A DNA stretch of 64,000 nucleotides from Sycobia sp. Sy_11. Lineage: Eukaryota; Arthropoda; Insecta; Hymenoptera; Epichrysomallidae. A program made the translations under genes and the position numbers. A model generated the notes under the pieces. That model was given only the letters and a program-made list of their open reading frames with translations, had not been told where the DNA came from and did not search any database. Positions 34,998 through 47,031 of the stretch are shown here, one piece after another. Each line of letters opens with the position of its first letter. Position 1 is the first letter of the stretch. The DNA is taken from assembly GCA_018907035.1 (NCBI GenBank), contig JACCIC010000027.1, positions 3,787,001 through 3,851,000 of the forward strand. The letters are read 5' to 3'.

Positions 34998-35620
34998 GAA
35001 ACCGTCTGTGTTCGCTATCCAGCGTCCATAGGTTTCCTCTCCAGTTCTAGCCTGTGTAGATTTTGTATGTCTAAATATTTATATATTTATTTATGTTATG
35101 ATATATATTGTATAGGCGCTGTTTCAGGCAGATGACAAGGCATATGGACGAAAAGGTAGTAAGGGAGAGCAAGAGAGGGGAAGGAAGACTGGCGCCGTGC
35201 GCGCGAAGCAGTACAATTTATGCTATTGAAATGGATGGAGCTGCGGTACATTGAACGGATAGCTACCGCCTGACAGTAGTAGATTTCTGCCGCGCAGAAC
35301 TTGAACCACACAGATCAGCCGCTTACCAGAGGGACTTGCCCGCCTCCTTGTAAGGATCACCTCGTCGTCCGTGCAGTTAGTCACCGCAACCTTGAGAGCG
35401 ATTGCAGTCGCCTACAGGATCGGCGTAGTCGCAACTTTTCGTCATCGACGTACAGACATAGGCGAATCGTTTTAGTCGTAGTATTTGTAAGTCGCAACCT
35501 AGTTTTATCTCAATCTCTCTCTCTCTCTCTCTCTCTCTCTTACCCATCTTCAAGCGCCGCGGATCTGTTATTAATCTATTATCTAATTTAATTAGTTTAA
35601 TTGTTGCTGTAACTCACGTT
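34998..35620 (+). repeat. diverged relative of the 10.1-kb solo LTR
   Basis: Shares with the LTR at 10076-11011, in order: GCTATCC(C)A-CGTCC, the block TAGCCTGTGTA followed by A/T-rich sequence, TGTTTCAGGC, a purine-rich GGGAGA tract, and TTGTAAGT(G/C)GCA before TCTCAATCTCTCT with a (CT)n tract. Overall similarity is low, so it is an older or sister family. The ends are not defined and no gag/pol is attached. Confidence 0.45.
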
Positions 35621-35849
35621 ATAAATCTAATAATTATATAATTTTTTATTTTTTTACAATAATAATATAGCATATGCACTCATAATACCAGAAATGATCA
35701 TTAGGAAAAAAATTTATAGAATAAACCTGATTGTTTGTTCGGCGTTGTTGATTGAATGACTCAAGGATTGACAGGTTAGTTTAGTAAAACATGATTTCGT
35801 TATAATTATTTTGTCATATTCATTCTGTGTTATACAGGTGCATATTTTT

Positions 35850-36854
35850 CATCAGTAAATATGAACCGTAGTAGAACCAGGAAGAAAACGATTTTGTTTA
35901 TTAAATGTTATAAATGGTATATATGAACCGGAACACAGCTTAAATTCAGTCTTCAGGCTGAATAGATATAACACAGTGTTTCTGGCAGAAATGGCTGCCA
36001 TTGAAACCTGTGCAAGCGGCTTAATGCAGAGAGGAATTAAGGGCAAATGCATAAGAATATGCACAAATAGCATGGCTACGCTGAAGACCCTCAATCAGCC
36101 CTACACTACGTCACTACTAGTCAGAGTCTAAAATTGCTCTAGACAATTTCGCCAGGGTAAATAACGTCTGTGTTACATGGATACCGAGACAATCGGCCCG
36201 TAAGGGAAACATGAAAGCAGACATTATGTCAAAACAAGGATGCTCATCGGAGTGCTATCGGGGAAGGGATGCCGCTATACCCTACCAACGATGCACTGCG
36301 ATAGAAAGTAAAATTAACAACGTGGGAAAACTCACATAGATGCAGATGGTCCAAAGACCTTCTTGACAGTAAGATCTGCGGATGAGCTCAAAGGATCATC
36401 AAACTAAATAAGCGTGAAGCAAAGCTAATCCTGGAACTTATAAACGACACAGCAACTTACGGTGTTATACACACAAGATCAGAGGACACAGTAACCTCTA
36501 CAGATGGTGTGGGAAGGAGGAGGAAACTCTGAGGTATTTCTTTTGCACGTGCCCTAATTTGACGAAATGTCGTTTAAAGTAGTTGGAAGAAGATAACCTC
36601 GATCACGAGAGTTTTTCTAAGGTGGATGTACTCAGTCTTCTGGCTTATTGAAGATTAATCAGGGGGAAAGGAATACAATGGCGGTAGCTAAGTGTTCCTG
36701 AGCATCTAGTTGCACCCTGATATGGTTAGTGGGTTTAGTAGGTTAGAATCCTGCATACCCTGGAGCCGGCTCCAGCGGTAGTCTTAGCTGGCGAGAGCCA
36801 CTGGCCGTCGAACAATGGCGGATGAACTTCCCACTATGCAACGGAAAAAAAAAA
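35850..36854 (+). pseudogene. LINE RNase H domain and 3' end with poly(A) tail
   Basis: The plus strand reads NRYNTVFLAEMAAIETCASG and IRICTNSMATLKTLNQPYTT (RNase H; the usual SDSQAAL has Asn for the catalytic Asp), then VCVTWIPRQSARKGNMKADI. A C-terminal zinc segment follows with KIRGHSN, RWCGKEEETLRYFFCTCPNL and SFSKVDVLSLLAY. At least four frame breaks. The 3' UTR ends in a poly(A) run at 36845-36854. RNase H plus C-terminal zinc block indicates an I/LOA/R1-group non-LTR retrotransposon, 5'-truncated. Confidence 0.75.
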
Positions 36855-37959
36855 TATTAATATTAATGCCAGTTTGCGTTCAACAGATTTCAGTTATTGC
36901 AGATATAAGAAAAGGAAGAAAATAAGCATATGATGATGAAGTGCTCGCAAATTCGATCGATTGTTTCACCTTGCAGTGCACTGTTATAGTAAGTCAATGG
37001 TTGTGACTTTAATTATTAATATATTTCAGTGACTTAGGGATCACGCTCATGAATAATGAAACGAAGTAAGATTTTGCTTATCATAATTATTTCATTATAT
37101 ACGAAAAGGCGAATAAGAGATAAAAAGAAATTATAGAAGTAGAGGTTCATAACATACTGACTTACCTTCCTCCTCCCAAGATAAGTCAAAATGGCTCAAT
37201 CTTCTATCTCACTTTCATAGAAAAAGAGAATAAACTAGAATTCGTATGAACCAGTGATTAGTATAGGCCCAGACTGAAAAAGTTACTTGTATTCTAAAAT
37301 TGACGCTCTTCAATTAATTAAGATATTTTATCTTATATTATTTCATTCAATATAGAAGTAAACAATATTTACCTAGCATTCTTTCACTTTTCAATAATGA
37401 ACTAAAAATATATTTTCTATGTTAATGTAGTAAAATATTAGCGTAATGGAGTATAAAAGTATGCGTACAAAAAGCATAAGCAATTTTAAAGGAAAATAGG
37501 TTCATTCTCTCACTAACTAGTGTGTTTACGAATTATACAAAGTTTTAAGATAAGAACGAAACGAACTGTCTATAGGCTTATTATATAATTGCGTATGTGC
37601 TTTTTAATTTTGTAAGTACTACAAATTGAAACTATTTTCGACAGTTCTATTATTTTAACAGTTTATTTCAAAATAACATTCTAGAAAATGTTATATACTA
37701 TACTTATATAAATATATAAGTATAGTTATATACTATACTTATATAAAATGTTTATACTATACTTTTCGACGAATCCAACTATCTTCTATCTAATGTATTA
37801 AGGTATTTCTATTTAATATAGAACGTCAAACTTCCATAAATTAAATAAAGAACATGTTTCAAGTATATTATAATACAATGTCAAATCAAAATCTGATATG
37901 CTATATAAGAAAAATTATATTACTAATTTTTCAGAAATAATATTTATTATTTATTATAG
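36855..37959. other. AT-rich DNA upstream of the odorant receptor exons
   Basis: The missing N-terminal exons of the odorant receptor would be expected here, but none could be recognised. A short tandem/inverted block (TATACTATACTTATATAA) occurs at 37690-37760. Confidence 0.4.
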
Positions 37960-38987
37960 ATTTGTTACCTTATGTTATGCGATTTTAACAGAAGCAACGT
38001 GTATGTTAATCACTATTAGGACTTTATGTGCATCTTCTAAAAAGCTATTGCCATTCAAGGCATGGACACCATACGAAATAAATTCTTATTTTATATATTG
38101 GATTACATTTTTTCATCAAAGTATTGCTCATATAGGAGCAGCTAATTTACAAATTGCAAATGAGACTCTAATTTGTGGTTTAATGATTGAAGTATGCTTG
38201 CAATTAGAGCTTCTGAAATATAGATTGATGAAAGAACCTCAAAATATTCAAGAATTGGAACAAATGCAGTTTTCCTTAAATAAGCATATATCGGAAAAAA
38301 AATTCTTAGTCCAGTGTATTAAACATCATCGAGATATTATTAAGTTAGTAACGCTACTCGCATGTTTTAAAATTTTAAATTAATTGTTACTAATATAATT
38401 CTTGCTAATATTTACAGGTTCACCAAAAAAGTCAATAGTACATTTTGTGCAATTATTTTTATTCAGTTTGCAATTAGTTCATTGGTTTTATGTTCGAGCG
38501 TATATTTATTATCCAAAATGAATTTATTCAGTTTACAGTTTATATCACTTTCATTATATTTATCGTGTATGCTATATCAAATTTTCTTATATTGTTGGTA
38601 TGGTAATGAAGTTATTTTACAGGTAATTATTTTAGGTGAAAATTTAGAATTAAAGTGTTTTAATATTGTTAAATGTGTTTTTCATATACATGACTTTAGA
38701 GTGTCGATGTAGCAAATACGATATATAATATGGATTGGATTGCATTAAATAGGATAAATAGGAATCAAGTATATATTCTAATATTAATGATTAGAAGACC
38801 TATAAAATTTACCAGTAGTCGGTTTATAACCTTATCTATCGATTCTTACTGTAAAGTAAGTAGTATTATCTGAAAATGTTACAATATTTTTTCTATCATC
38901 AATCATTCAAAATATAATTGTTTCTATTTGCAGATCTTGAAAACATCGTACTCCGTTTTTAATTTACTACAAAGAATTTCTGTATAA
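37960..38987 (+). CDS. odorant receptor (7tm_6 family), 3' four exons, partial
   Basis: Four exons with consensus splice sites and compatible phases: 37960-38343, 38418-38622, 38700-38855 and 38934-38987 (stop TAA). Introns are 74, 77 and 78 bases. The product, about 265 residues, shows FKAWTPYEINSYFIYWITFF, ANLQIANETLICGLMIEVCL, HRDII then KFTKKVNSTFCAIIFIQFAI, QIFLYCWYGNEV, YNMDW and a short C-terminal exon ending in FNLLQRISV. These are hallmarks of insect odorant receptors, which act as ligand-gated cation channels with Orco in sensory neurons. The first 120-150 residues are missing upstream, so it is either a truncated pseudogene or a gene whose first exons I cannot see. The visible exons have no stops. 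Confidence 0.75.
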
Positions 38988-41285
38988 AGTATTTCTTATA
39001 CAAACATCAGTTACCTTTGTAAACTAGTAAAACAATAATATTTAGAAATATCAACCGCAGAAAATACGTAGATATATGTTTAAATACGCTTAAGGATGTA
39101 TCGCCGATTAAGTCCATATAATTCCTGTTAAAATAGTACATGATTTAAATGACTTCAAAATTTAATTATTCAAAATTTCAGTAAAAGGTTTTTAAAAAGT
39201 GCTAAAATACGTCAAAATATAACTTTTATGTTTCTTACATTTTTCCTCTAGAAATGATATTTCCTAAGAAAAATACATTCAAGTAAAGCAATAATGCCCG
39301 GGTACATGTTTAAATTTTACAAATCATTCAAATTAAATTGGAAAAACTATGATTTATATGAATTTTTCAAGGCTTCATGAAGGAATTTATATTCAATGAA
39401 TCTATATTCAAAATTTAAAATATGTGCTCAAGATATAACTAAACACTGTTGTTTTTTTTAATTCATAAATGTTAAATGCTTACTGAGGAATTTAGCTTCC
39501 TCTATCTTCTAGTAGACAAGTTTGGTCCACCGATTGTGAATGTTGCCGAAATAATGGTAGGATATTGAATTACATTTGAGCCGTTTTTCGCTTCTAGAAG
39601 TTTCTATCGAAGATAGTCATCACACATTGACTCCACGTGTTTTGTTAACGATTCTGTTGCGCCGATGGAAAGGTCCTAGCGAGTGAATATTAAAATAACC
39701 TATTGGTCTGTCAGGCATGCGAGCCACTATTTGATAGTTCCACTAGATATTGTGTCGAGTAGATCTTGTTTCCTTATGAATATTACCCAAAGGTATTTCG
39801 ATGTAGAAAGATGGTAGGGCAAACATGCATAGGCCAAACAGCTGTGGTTCGAACTTAAGTGGAACTTTCATCAGCAACTGTAGTGGCTTGACTTGATAGC
39901 TCACTAAATGGCTGAATATTCTTCCCTCAGCGGAGAAGTGAAGTACACGAGAGAACACTTCTTTTCGCGACTCATGGCCCGTATGGATTATCCGGAGATC
40001 TTGAAAGTCGTGAGTGCCTAGACGACCGTTTTTCTTTTGTAGAGGCCGTATATAATACTTCTTGGTATTGATCACTATCTCATAGCTCTGAAGATAAATG
40101 ACTATGGTTTAGAAGAGATATTGTAGACCAGACGGTCATTAATAATTGACCATAGATTTTTTAAGATGGGGTCGAGAAAGACAGTTTGTCTGTGCATTAA
40201 TCCTCAGTGCCAGTACGTTATTGAGTGGGCGAAGTAATATTAAGAAGAAAAAGATTGGTTGAAAAATTTGCGGTTCTCTAGCTTGCGGCTTTTTAAAGCT
40301 CCGCTCATTCTCTGATTGGTTACAATATGCCTTCTTTACTATCAAGGATAGATCTTAATAACATCATAACAGTCAATTCTTTCAGTTTTGTTGAATTTCA
40401 GCATATTTTCGCCTCCTCTGTTTCTTACTTAATGTTGCTTCCTGGTGCCAAATTAAGGATGCAGCCGCAGGTACACTTGATGTATAGCACATGATGCAGA
40501 TTAAGAGAAACGTGCTGGAAGACTTTCTCTTTGTCGTTGGTGTCGTGGGCCACATTGATTATGTTTTGAAGCCTGCCAGCTACGATCTCTGATATAAATC
40601 AATGAACACGGTGGTATAGAATGTGAGATTGTTATATTTGAAGAGATGTTACTGGTTCGAAGCACTTCGGTATATTGCTTACCAAGTCCTTATACCTCTG
40701 ATGTCTTTGGTATTTCTTGATTGTCCAGATAAAGATTTGAGCAAACTCGGGTTCGTGTGTTCAGATATACAAGTTTCGGGTAGCTGATTAGGCGGATTCA
40801 ATGTCCGAGTATCCGATGATTCATTTGCAGAATTTGAGGTAACTAAAGCAGTTGGAAGGTGTTGACAACTTCTGACAACCGTTGTTTCAATCGCATTAAT
40901 TAGTAGGCTGAACGGGTGGCTCCCGTAGGAGGAGGGATTACAGCTTACCAGAGATAGCAGCTACGCCTCTGCCTTCTCCGTCTTTTTGATTTAGTGAATT
41001 ATTCTAGATTTTTTAATAGTACAGAGAGAAAAAAATGTAATTTGAAAGTTCTGAAAAATATTTCTAATGAATATATGTAACCCTATAAGAAATACTTCAC
41101 GAAGATTAAATAAAAAGATGCATAAAAACTGCACTTTGCCTTAAATGAAGACCAGATTTAGAAAATCTCATTTGTCATTGGAACTATACGTTAAAATATT
41201 ATATCAATGAATTATAATGATATTTTTTATAGATAAATATTAGAGAAAATTATAGTTGATATAAATTATAGTTTAAATACTTTAA
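38988..41285. other. unassigned, GC-richer in the middle
   Basis: From about 39500 to 40980 the composition becomes richer in GC and two minus-strand frames (39743-40075, 40139-40345) look coding-like, for example RRNRIVNKTRGVNV and HVSLNLHHVLYIKC in neighbouring frames. They are broken and carry no motif I can name. Possibly a decayed retroelement on the minus strand. The flanks are AT-rich with nothing visible. Confidence 0.3.
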
Positions 41286-41289
41286 TTGT

Positions 41290-41590
41290 GCTTATGTCGA
41301 CTGTATTTATATAAATTTCTTTTGGTCTTGCAGTGTAATTAAATAAATTAAAATTAATACATAATAATATCCATATATATTTATATCAAAACTAATACAT
41401 ATCAAGAAATAATTAATTGAAAATTATAATGACAGCCAGACTCTTCTTGCTTAAAATCACCCCCGTATACTCATCTGAAATAAAAATATGTTAGCTGGAA
41501 AAAATTGCTTATTATTAAAGTGCAATCTGACTGTCTCCACCGCCTTTACCCAATTGAAGATAAGCTAAGTTTATCCTCTCAATAGAATAA
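41290..41590. repeat. Penelope-like terminal fragment
   Basis: Reads ATGTCGACTGTATTTATA, GGTCTTGCAGTGTAAT, GACAGCCAGACTCTTCTTGC, CACCCCCGTATACT and GTGCAATCTGACTGTC in the same order as the left end of the Penelope-like element (49080-49490), with many differences and without the (AAATA)n expansion. It stops before the hammerhead-like segment. Confidence 0.7.
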
Positions 41591-41753
41591 TGTACCTATA
41601 TCATATGGACAATTGGACACAGAAAAATGGTCATCGGTCTCATTTTCTTCCCAATTTATAGTTTGAGAAAATTAGGCTTTTGTCTACTTTTATTTGTCTT
41701 TTAACGTTAAATAATTAGAGAATTATTTCTTTAAATTAAATTTGATATACTAT

Positions 41754-41991
41754 TGTTGAGAATGTACATTAGACTGTACGCGAGTCTAACCCTCGCGAGT
41801 AAGGGAACACACATATGTAAGCGATCCCCATCTCTGCAGTATATATGAGCGTCTGGCTTGAGCCGACTTTGTATAACAGTGCTCGCTCTCTTGAGTCTCA
41901 GCGGCCTTATACTAAACACGTCGTGTATATTATTATGTCATGTATCTTGAATAAACCATTTTACTAATAAAAATCACCCTATATTTCAACA
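41754..41991 (+). repeat. 5' LTR of the copia element
   Basis: 238 bases with inverted ends TGTTGA/TCAACA. Contains GCGTCTGGCTTGAGCC, CGGCCTTATACTAAACACG and an AATAAA near 41950, all shared with the 3' LTR. TGGTAGCAG follows at 41992 and is the candidate primer binding region. Confidence 0.9.
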
Positions 41992-42154
41992 TGGTAGCAG
42001 TCCGTGGTTTGTTTATTAATCAGACGATTTAATTTTAAAAATCAAAGTGAATCTCCATAAAAAAAGTGAACTATAGTAAACTAGAGAGGCCACGTATAGA
42101 TAACATTCTAGAAGTATTTTCTGAACACGAAGGAAAATTCAAGATAAGGATAAG

Positions 42155-42594
42155 ATGGGGAAGAAAGATATAGTAATACCAGTGTTTGACGGAGAGGACT
42201 ATAAAATGTGAAAGATACGAATTGGAATGTTTTTAAAATTTAAAAAATATGATAAAGTGATCAATAGAGAAAAGACAAGTACAGACAAAGAGGAAGAATG
42301 GAAAGATAAAGATGTGAAGGCAACAAATTTAATATATAGTTCGATTTCAAATAGACAATTAGAATTTATTTGTGAAAAAGACACAGCACTAAAAATAATT
42401 AAAAAACTTGATGAAATGCATTTAAAAGAGTCAACGGCGTTACAAATAGTTTGCAGAAATAAATTAGAAAAATTAAGACCTGAAAAATTTCGTGACACAG
42501 CTACCATTTTTAGTGAATTTGAGAAAGCTGTAAATCATTTAAAAGGTGCTGGTGCAAAGATCACAGAGAAAGAGAAGCTAAATTATATGCTTAA
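42155..42594 (+). pseudogene. copia gag, 5' part
   Basis: ATG at 42155 opens MGKKDIVIPVFDGEDYKM, then a TGA at 42209-42211 where the gag family has Trp. The frame continues FLKFKKYDKVINREK and FSEFEKAVNHLKGAGAKITE to the piggyBac insertion at TTAA 42591-42594. It resumes after the duplicated TTAA at 45407. The UBN2-type gag pattern is recognisable. Confidence 0.8.
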
Positions 42595-45406
42595 CCTTTA
42601 AACTGCCAGAAAATCAATATTTTGACGCAACAAAAAAACTTCTTCAATCTTTATTTTTAGACTAAAATATGCATAACCTTAATAGAATTTTTACTTTTTA
42701 CAACCATTTAAGATAAATTTACCCCTTTACACCCCTTTTCACCCACCCGACATCCCTTAAAACTATAATTTTTAGTTTGCACAAGCGGTTTTTCCTTTTT
42801 ATCGATCTGACTATAATTGCAACGAAATATACTTTCAAAAAAGTCTTTGTTACTACAATCGAATACAATTTAATATAAATTTATCTCTCCCCACTCCTTT
42901 CAACCCTTCTTTAACCTTGTTTACCCGTTCTATGCCTTGCACTACCATTTGTATTATTTTTTTTTTTTAAAAAATGCGTTGCTTTGTTTGCAAATATCTA
43001 AAATTATCAACGTAATATATTTTATTATTTTGATAAAAATTTTAGTTACTGAATTAATTTTTTCACTTCAACCCTCCCCCGCCATCCCTCCCTCCCTCCC
43101 ATATTAATGATGCTTTCATCTTAGGTTTTTTTGGAAAAATATGTTACTTTGTTTGCATGTGGCTTATGAATAGATTTATTTTCATAAAATAATTTTTATG
43201 AAGAATTAACATAGTGAATCAGAAATAAATTTATAAATGATTCTCTTGCATAAGAAAACTGGGAGATTGAACTCCAAATTTATTGAATTTAGATATTTTT
43301 TATTGAAAATACAGTATTTTTTTCGTTTTATTTCTTATTATACAAATTGCGTAATACAAAGAATGTAGAAAACAATGTTTGGAGTAGTGGACAATCAGAG
43401 CCTGAAGAAGATCTTAGAGATAGAGGCATTGCGAGTGATATTGATTCAAATGATGACTACGAAGCACCTGACGTATACTTTGATCCTTATTTTTATCCGT
43501 CGATAAAAGATTTTCCTGACAAAGCTCAACTACGTCCTGAAGTGTCAATAAATAAAATAACAACATTAGAATGTTTTCAATATATTTTAGACCCATTTAT
43601 TGTAAACCTTATTGTAGAACAAACAAACCTATTTCAAGAGCAAAATCCTGAGCCAACTCGAAAAAACATGAAACCATGGACTGATTTGATTGAAGATGAA
43701 CTATGGATATTTATTGCTTTGTGAATAAATATGGGCCATGTTGTGAAAGGACAATTGAATCACTATTGGAGCCAGGATCCATTGTTGTGTACTCCAATAT
43801 TTTGCGAAACTATGCCCCGAAACCGATATCTTCAAATTTTAAGATATCTACATTTTTCTAATAATTTAGAGGTTCCTAACCACCCTTTGAAAAAAATTAA
43901 ACCAGTGATTGATTATTTGAAAAATAAATTTTCTAGCACAATTATTCCAGGTAAAAAACTTTGTATAGACGAAAGTTTAGTCTTGTGGAAAGGAAGACTT
44001 AAGTTCAAACAGTTCTTACCTTTGAAAAGAAAACGATTTCGACTGAAGTTATTTGAATTAGTAGATTGTGACACAGGTTTTCTTTTAGATTTTATTGTAT
44101 ACACTGGTGCAGACACTGATTATGATAAATTTGATTTAGGCGTTTCTGGTGACATTGTTGCACATCTTTTGCAACCTAATTGTAATGTACCACGTCAATT
44201 ATTCACTGATAATTGGTACACTTCACCACAACTTGCGGAATATCTCCACGATAGAGAAACTGGCCTTTGTGGGACTGTGAAAAACAATCGAAAAGGAATA
44301 CCTACTCTTGACTCGAAGTTGAATCGTGGTAAACACAAGCTGCTCACACCGATAGTTGGATGGTGATCAAATGGATGGATAAAAAAGAAGTTTATATTTT
44401 GATAAGTATTCACGAATTGGAGTACTGTGCCACTGGTAAAAAACATTATAAAACTAATGAAGATATTATGAAACTAAGTTGTATTCATGATTATAACAAA
44501 AATATGGGTATAGTTGATGATATCGACAGACAGTTGTCTATGACAGAGACAATCCGAAAATGTATGAAATGGTACAGAAAACTATTTTTTCATCTTCTTG
44601 ACTTGATGTTGACGAATTCTCATAAATTATACGAGATGCAGACTACAACTGAAATTTCATTCCCCGATTTTCGATTGAGCGTAGTGAGAGAAATTCTAAA
44701 ACTAGACATTGAAAAAGTTGCAACCCTATCTCTTGCACCTGGAATTCGACTAAACGGTCGCCATTTTCTTAGAAAAATTAAATCTGAAAAGAGTGATAAA
44801 CTATTACCACGTCAATGTGCTTTATGTCATATGCTCAACAAAAAGTCCCGATCTACATATGAGTGTTCAATATGTTCTAAAGCTCTATGTATTGAACCTT
44901 GTTTTGAAATTTATCACACTAAAGAATCTTTACCAAAAGTTAGAATTCTTACACCAAAGTATTTAAAATCTGTATAATATTATCAAAAAAAACACAAAAA
45001 AAAACAAAAAAAAAGAATAAAAAATAAAAAAAAAGTACAAAAAATAAAAAGTTACATTATAAAATAAATGAAACTTGAAAACCGTGTCTAACGGGGTGAA
45101 ATACCTTCAAAACAACCCCTAAAATTTTATTAACAATCCTTTAAAATACTTTAAATAGTTAACTAAATCGATGATTCTAACTTATATAATATTATTATGA
45201 AGAAAGAAGTACTTTTTACCATTAAAAAATAATATTTTAAAAATTTGAAATTCTTAACATTAGCAGTTCCGTTCCCTGCCGGAAAATCAATATTTTGACG
45301 CACCCCCTGATCGACACTTTGTGTATGATCAATCGTTGATATAAGATACCTTATATACCAGTTTTCTGAGGACGATATGCTCTTTCAAATCCCGGCTGTC
45401 TAAAGG
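42595..45406 (+). mobile_element. piggyBac transposon, 2.8 kb
   Basis: Bounded by TTAA on both sides (42591-42594 and 45407-45410) with 13-bp inverted ends CCTTTAAACTGCC and, on the other strand, CCTTTAGACAGCC. TTAA duplication and CC-initiated ends are diagnostic. It carries a piggyBac transposase with few defects. A subterminal direct repeat, AAAATCAATATTTTGACGCA, occurs near both ends (about 42610 and 45283). It is inserted in the copia gag and the frame of gag is continuous when the element and one TTAA are left out, so it landed in an open gag. Confidence 0.92.
43347..44977 (+). pseudogene. piggyBac transposase (DDE_Tnp_1_7), two defects
   Basis: The DDE transposase reads an acidic N-terminus (DSNDDYEAPDVYFDPYFYPS), then FSSTIIPGKKLCIDESLVLW (first Asp), RQLFTDNWYTSPQLAEYL (second Asp) and YNKNMGIVDDIDRQLSM (third Asp). 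A C-terminal cysteine-rich domain follows (CALCHMLNKKS, CSICSKALCIEPC). One in-frame TGA at 43722-43724 and one frameshift near 44360 are the only breaks seen. The N-terminal start is unclear because the first in-frame ATG is not obvious upstream of 43347. It normally excises and reinserts the element at TTAA. Confidence 0.9.
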
Positions 45407-45410
45407 TTAA

Positions 45411-45692
45411 TAAATTGCCAAGTAGTTACAGGTATATTGGAGATTTGATAGATACGTTGAAAAAACGACAGCATCTATAAAGAACAAAATTCAAATAGCC
45501 GAGATGAAAAATGTAGAAGATAATGAAGAAAAGAGAACAAATATATTTATAACCCAAAAAGGAAAATGTTATAAATGCGGAAAAACGGGGCACTTTGCAA
45601 AAGAATGTCAAGAAGGTCAAGCAAGCAGCAACCTTGGTACAGAGGTCGTGGACGAGGAAGGAGAGGTAACTAAAACAGAGGCCAAGTAAACT
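45411..45692 (+). pseudogene. copia gag, 3' part with zinc knuckle
   Basis: Reading resumes with LPSSYRYIGDLIDTL, then after a frame change KGKCYKCGKTGHFAKECQEG, a CCHC nucleocapsid zinc knuckle. An Arg/Glu-rich tail ends at about 45689. Confidence 0.8.
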
Positions 45693-45790
45693 ATCGTCAA
45701 CACGAAGCTGCGGGCAGAACGTGCGAGCAGAGTAAACAAGAACCGAGCGCCTGGATAGTAACAGCAAGAGAGGAAAACAAGAAAACAGGC

Positions 45791-46156
45791 ATGCTAGGTA
45801 TGAGAGAAATTGCATGGTTGCTTGATAGTGGTTGCACTGACCACATAATTAATAATGAGGATTATTTTGAAAATCGCATAGAACTAAAGGATCCCGTAAA
45901 TATTTATTTAGGAGACAATAGGTCTGTAAAGGCAACAAAAATCGGAAATGTTGTGAGTGAGTTTTATACCTATACAAATAAGAATAAAGTTATAATGAGT
46001 AATGTTTACTATATAAAAGATATGAATGTAAATTTACTTAGTTATGGAAAATTAACACAGAAAAATACGATTGTGTCAAAAGGAAATCAAACTAACATTA
46101 CTGATGAAAATAAGAAGCTAATAGCGGTAGCATTTAAAGAGATCAATGTTTATTAA
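45791..46156 (+). pseudogene. copia protease
   Basis: Reads IAWLLDSGCTDHIINNEDYF, the DSG-type aspartic protease of copia elements, then IYLGDNRSVKATKIGNV and VYYIKDMNVNLLSYGKL. Catalytic Asp present. Separated from the next frame by a stop at 46154. Confidence 0.88.
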
Positions 46157-46168
46157 CTAAAATGTAGC

Positions 46169-47008
46169 TTGAGTCAAACGGAAAGTTATGTATGTAAAAT
46201 AAAAAATAATAATAACATGACATTAAAAGAGAAATGGCATAGGAAACTAGGTCATGTAAATTTTAGCTATTTAAACATACTAAGTTTGCGACAACTGATC
46301 GAAGGTATTGCAAGCGAACTTGAAAAAGAATACATGACATGCAAAACGTGTATAGAAAATAAAATGCATAACATTCTTTTTAAAAATGATAGAAAAAAAG
46401 CTAAAGATATTTTGGAGATCATACATACGGATGTATGTGGTAGTTTTAAAACTACAGGATTGAATGGAGAAAAGTATTTTGTTTCATTTATTGATGATTA
46501 CAGCAAAATTGCTAAAGTTTACTGTATAAAATCCAAAGATGAGGTTTTTAATTGTTTAGTACATTTTATTAATGAGAGCGAAAATCTAACAGCACAAAAA
46601 GTTAAAGTTTTAAGATGCGATAATAGAAGAGAATATCTAAGTAATAAAATTTATAAATTTGCAAAAGAGAAAGGAATTGTTTTAAATAATTGTCCAACGT
46701 ATGTACACGAATTGAATGGTACGGCAGAGCGTTTCAATCGAACGATTATGGATAAGGCGCGTTGTTTACTAACGGAAGCGAAAATACACAAGCGTTACTG
46801 GCCTGAAATTATTTGTGCGGCAACATATTTAAGAAATAGAACTTTGGCGAATACAGTAGAACAGAAAATTTCATATGAAATATTTTTTAGGAAAAAGCCA
46901 AATGTAGAAAATTTGAAATTGTATGGTAGTAAAGTCTCTGTTCGAAAACCAGAACAGAAAAGATCGTCAAAATGGGATAAGAAAGCGGAAATGGGCATAT
47001 TGATGTAG
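46169..47008 (+). pseudogene. copia integrase
   Basis: The GAG_pre-integrase zinc motif (KWHRKLGHVNF, CKTCIENKM) is followed by the core: IIHTDVCGSFKTTGLNGEKY, FVSFIDDYSKIAKVY, VLRCDNRREYLSNKI and ELNGTAERFNRTIMDKAR. The DDE triad is present, although the usual Gly-Gly after SDN is Arg-Arg here. The frame is lost at about 47005. Confidence 0.9.
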
Positions 47009-47031
47009 GATATAGTAAGGTAGGTTATAGA

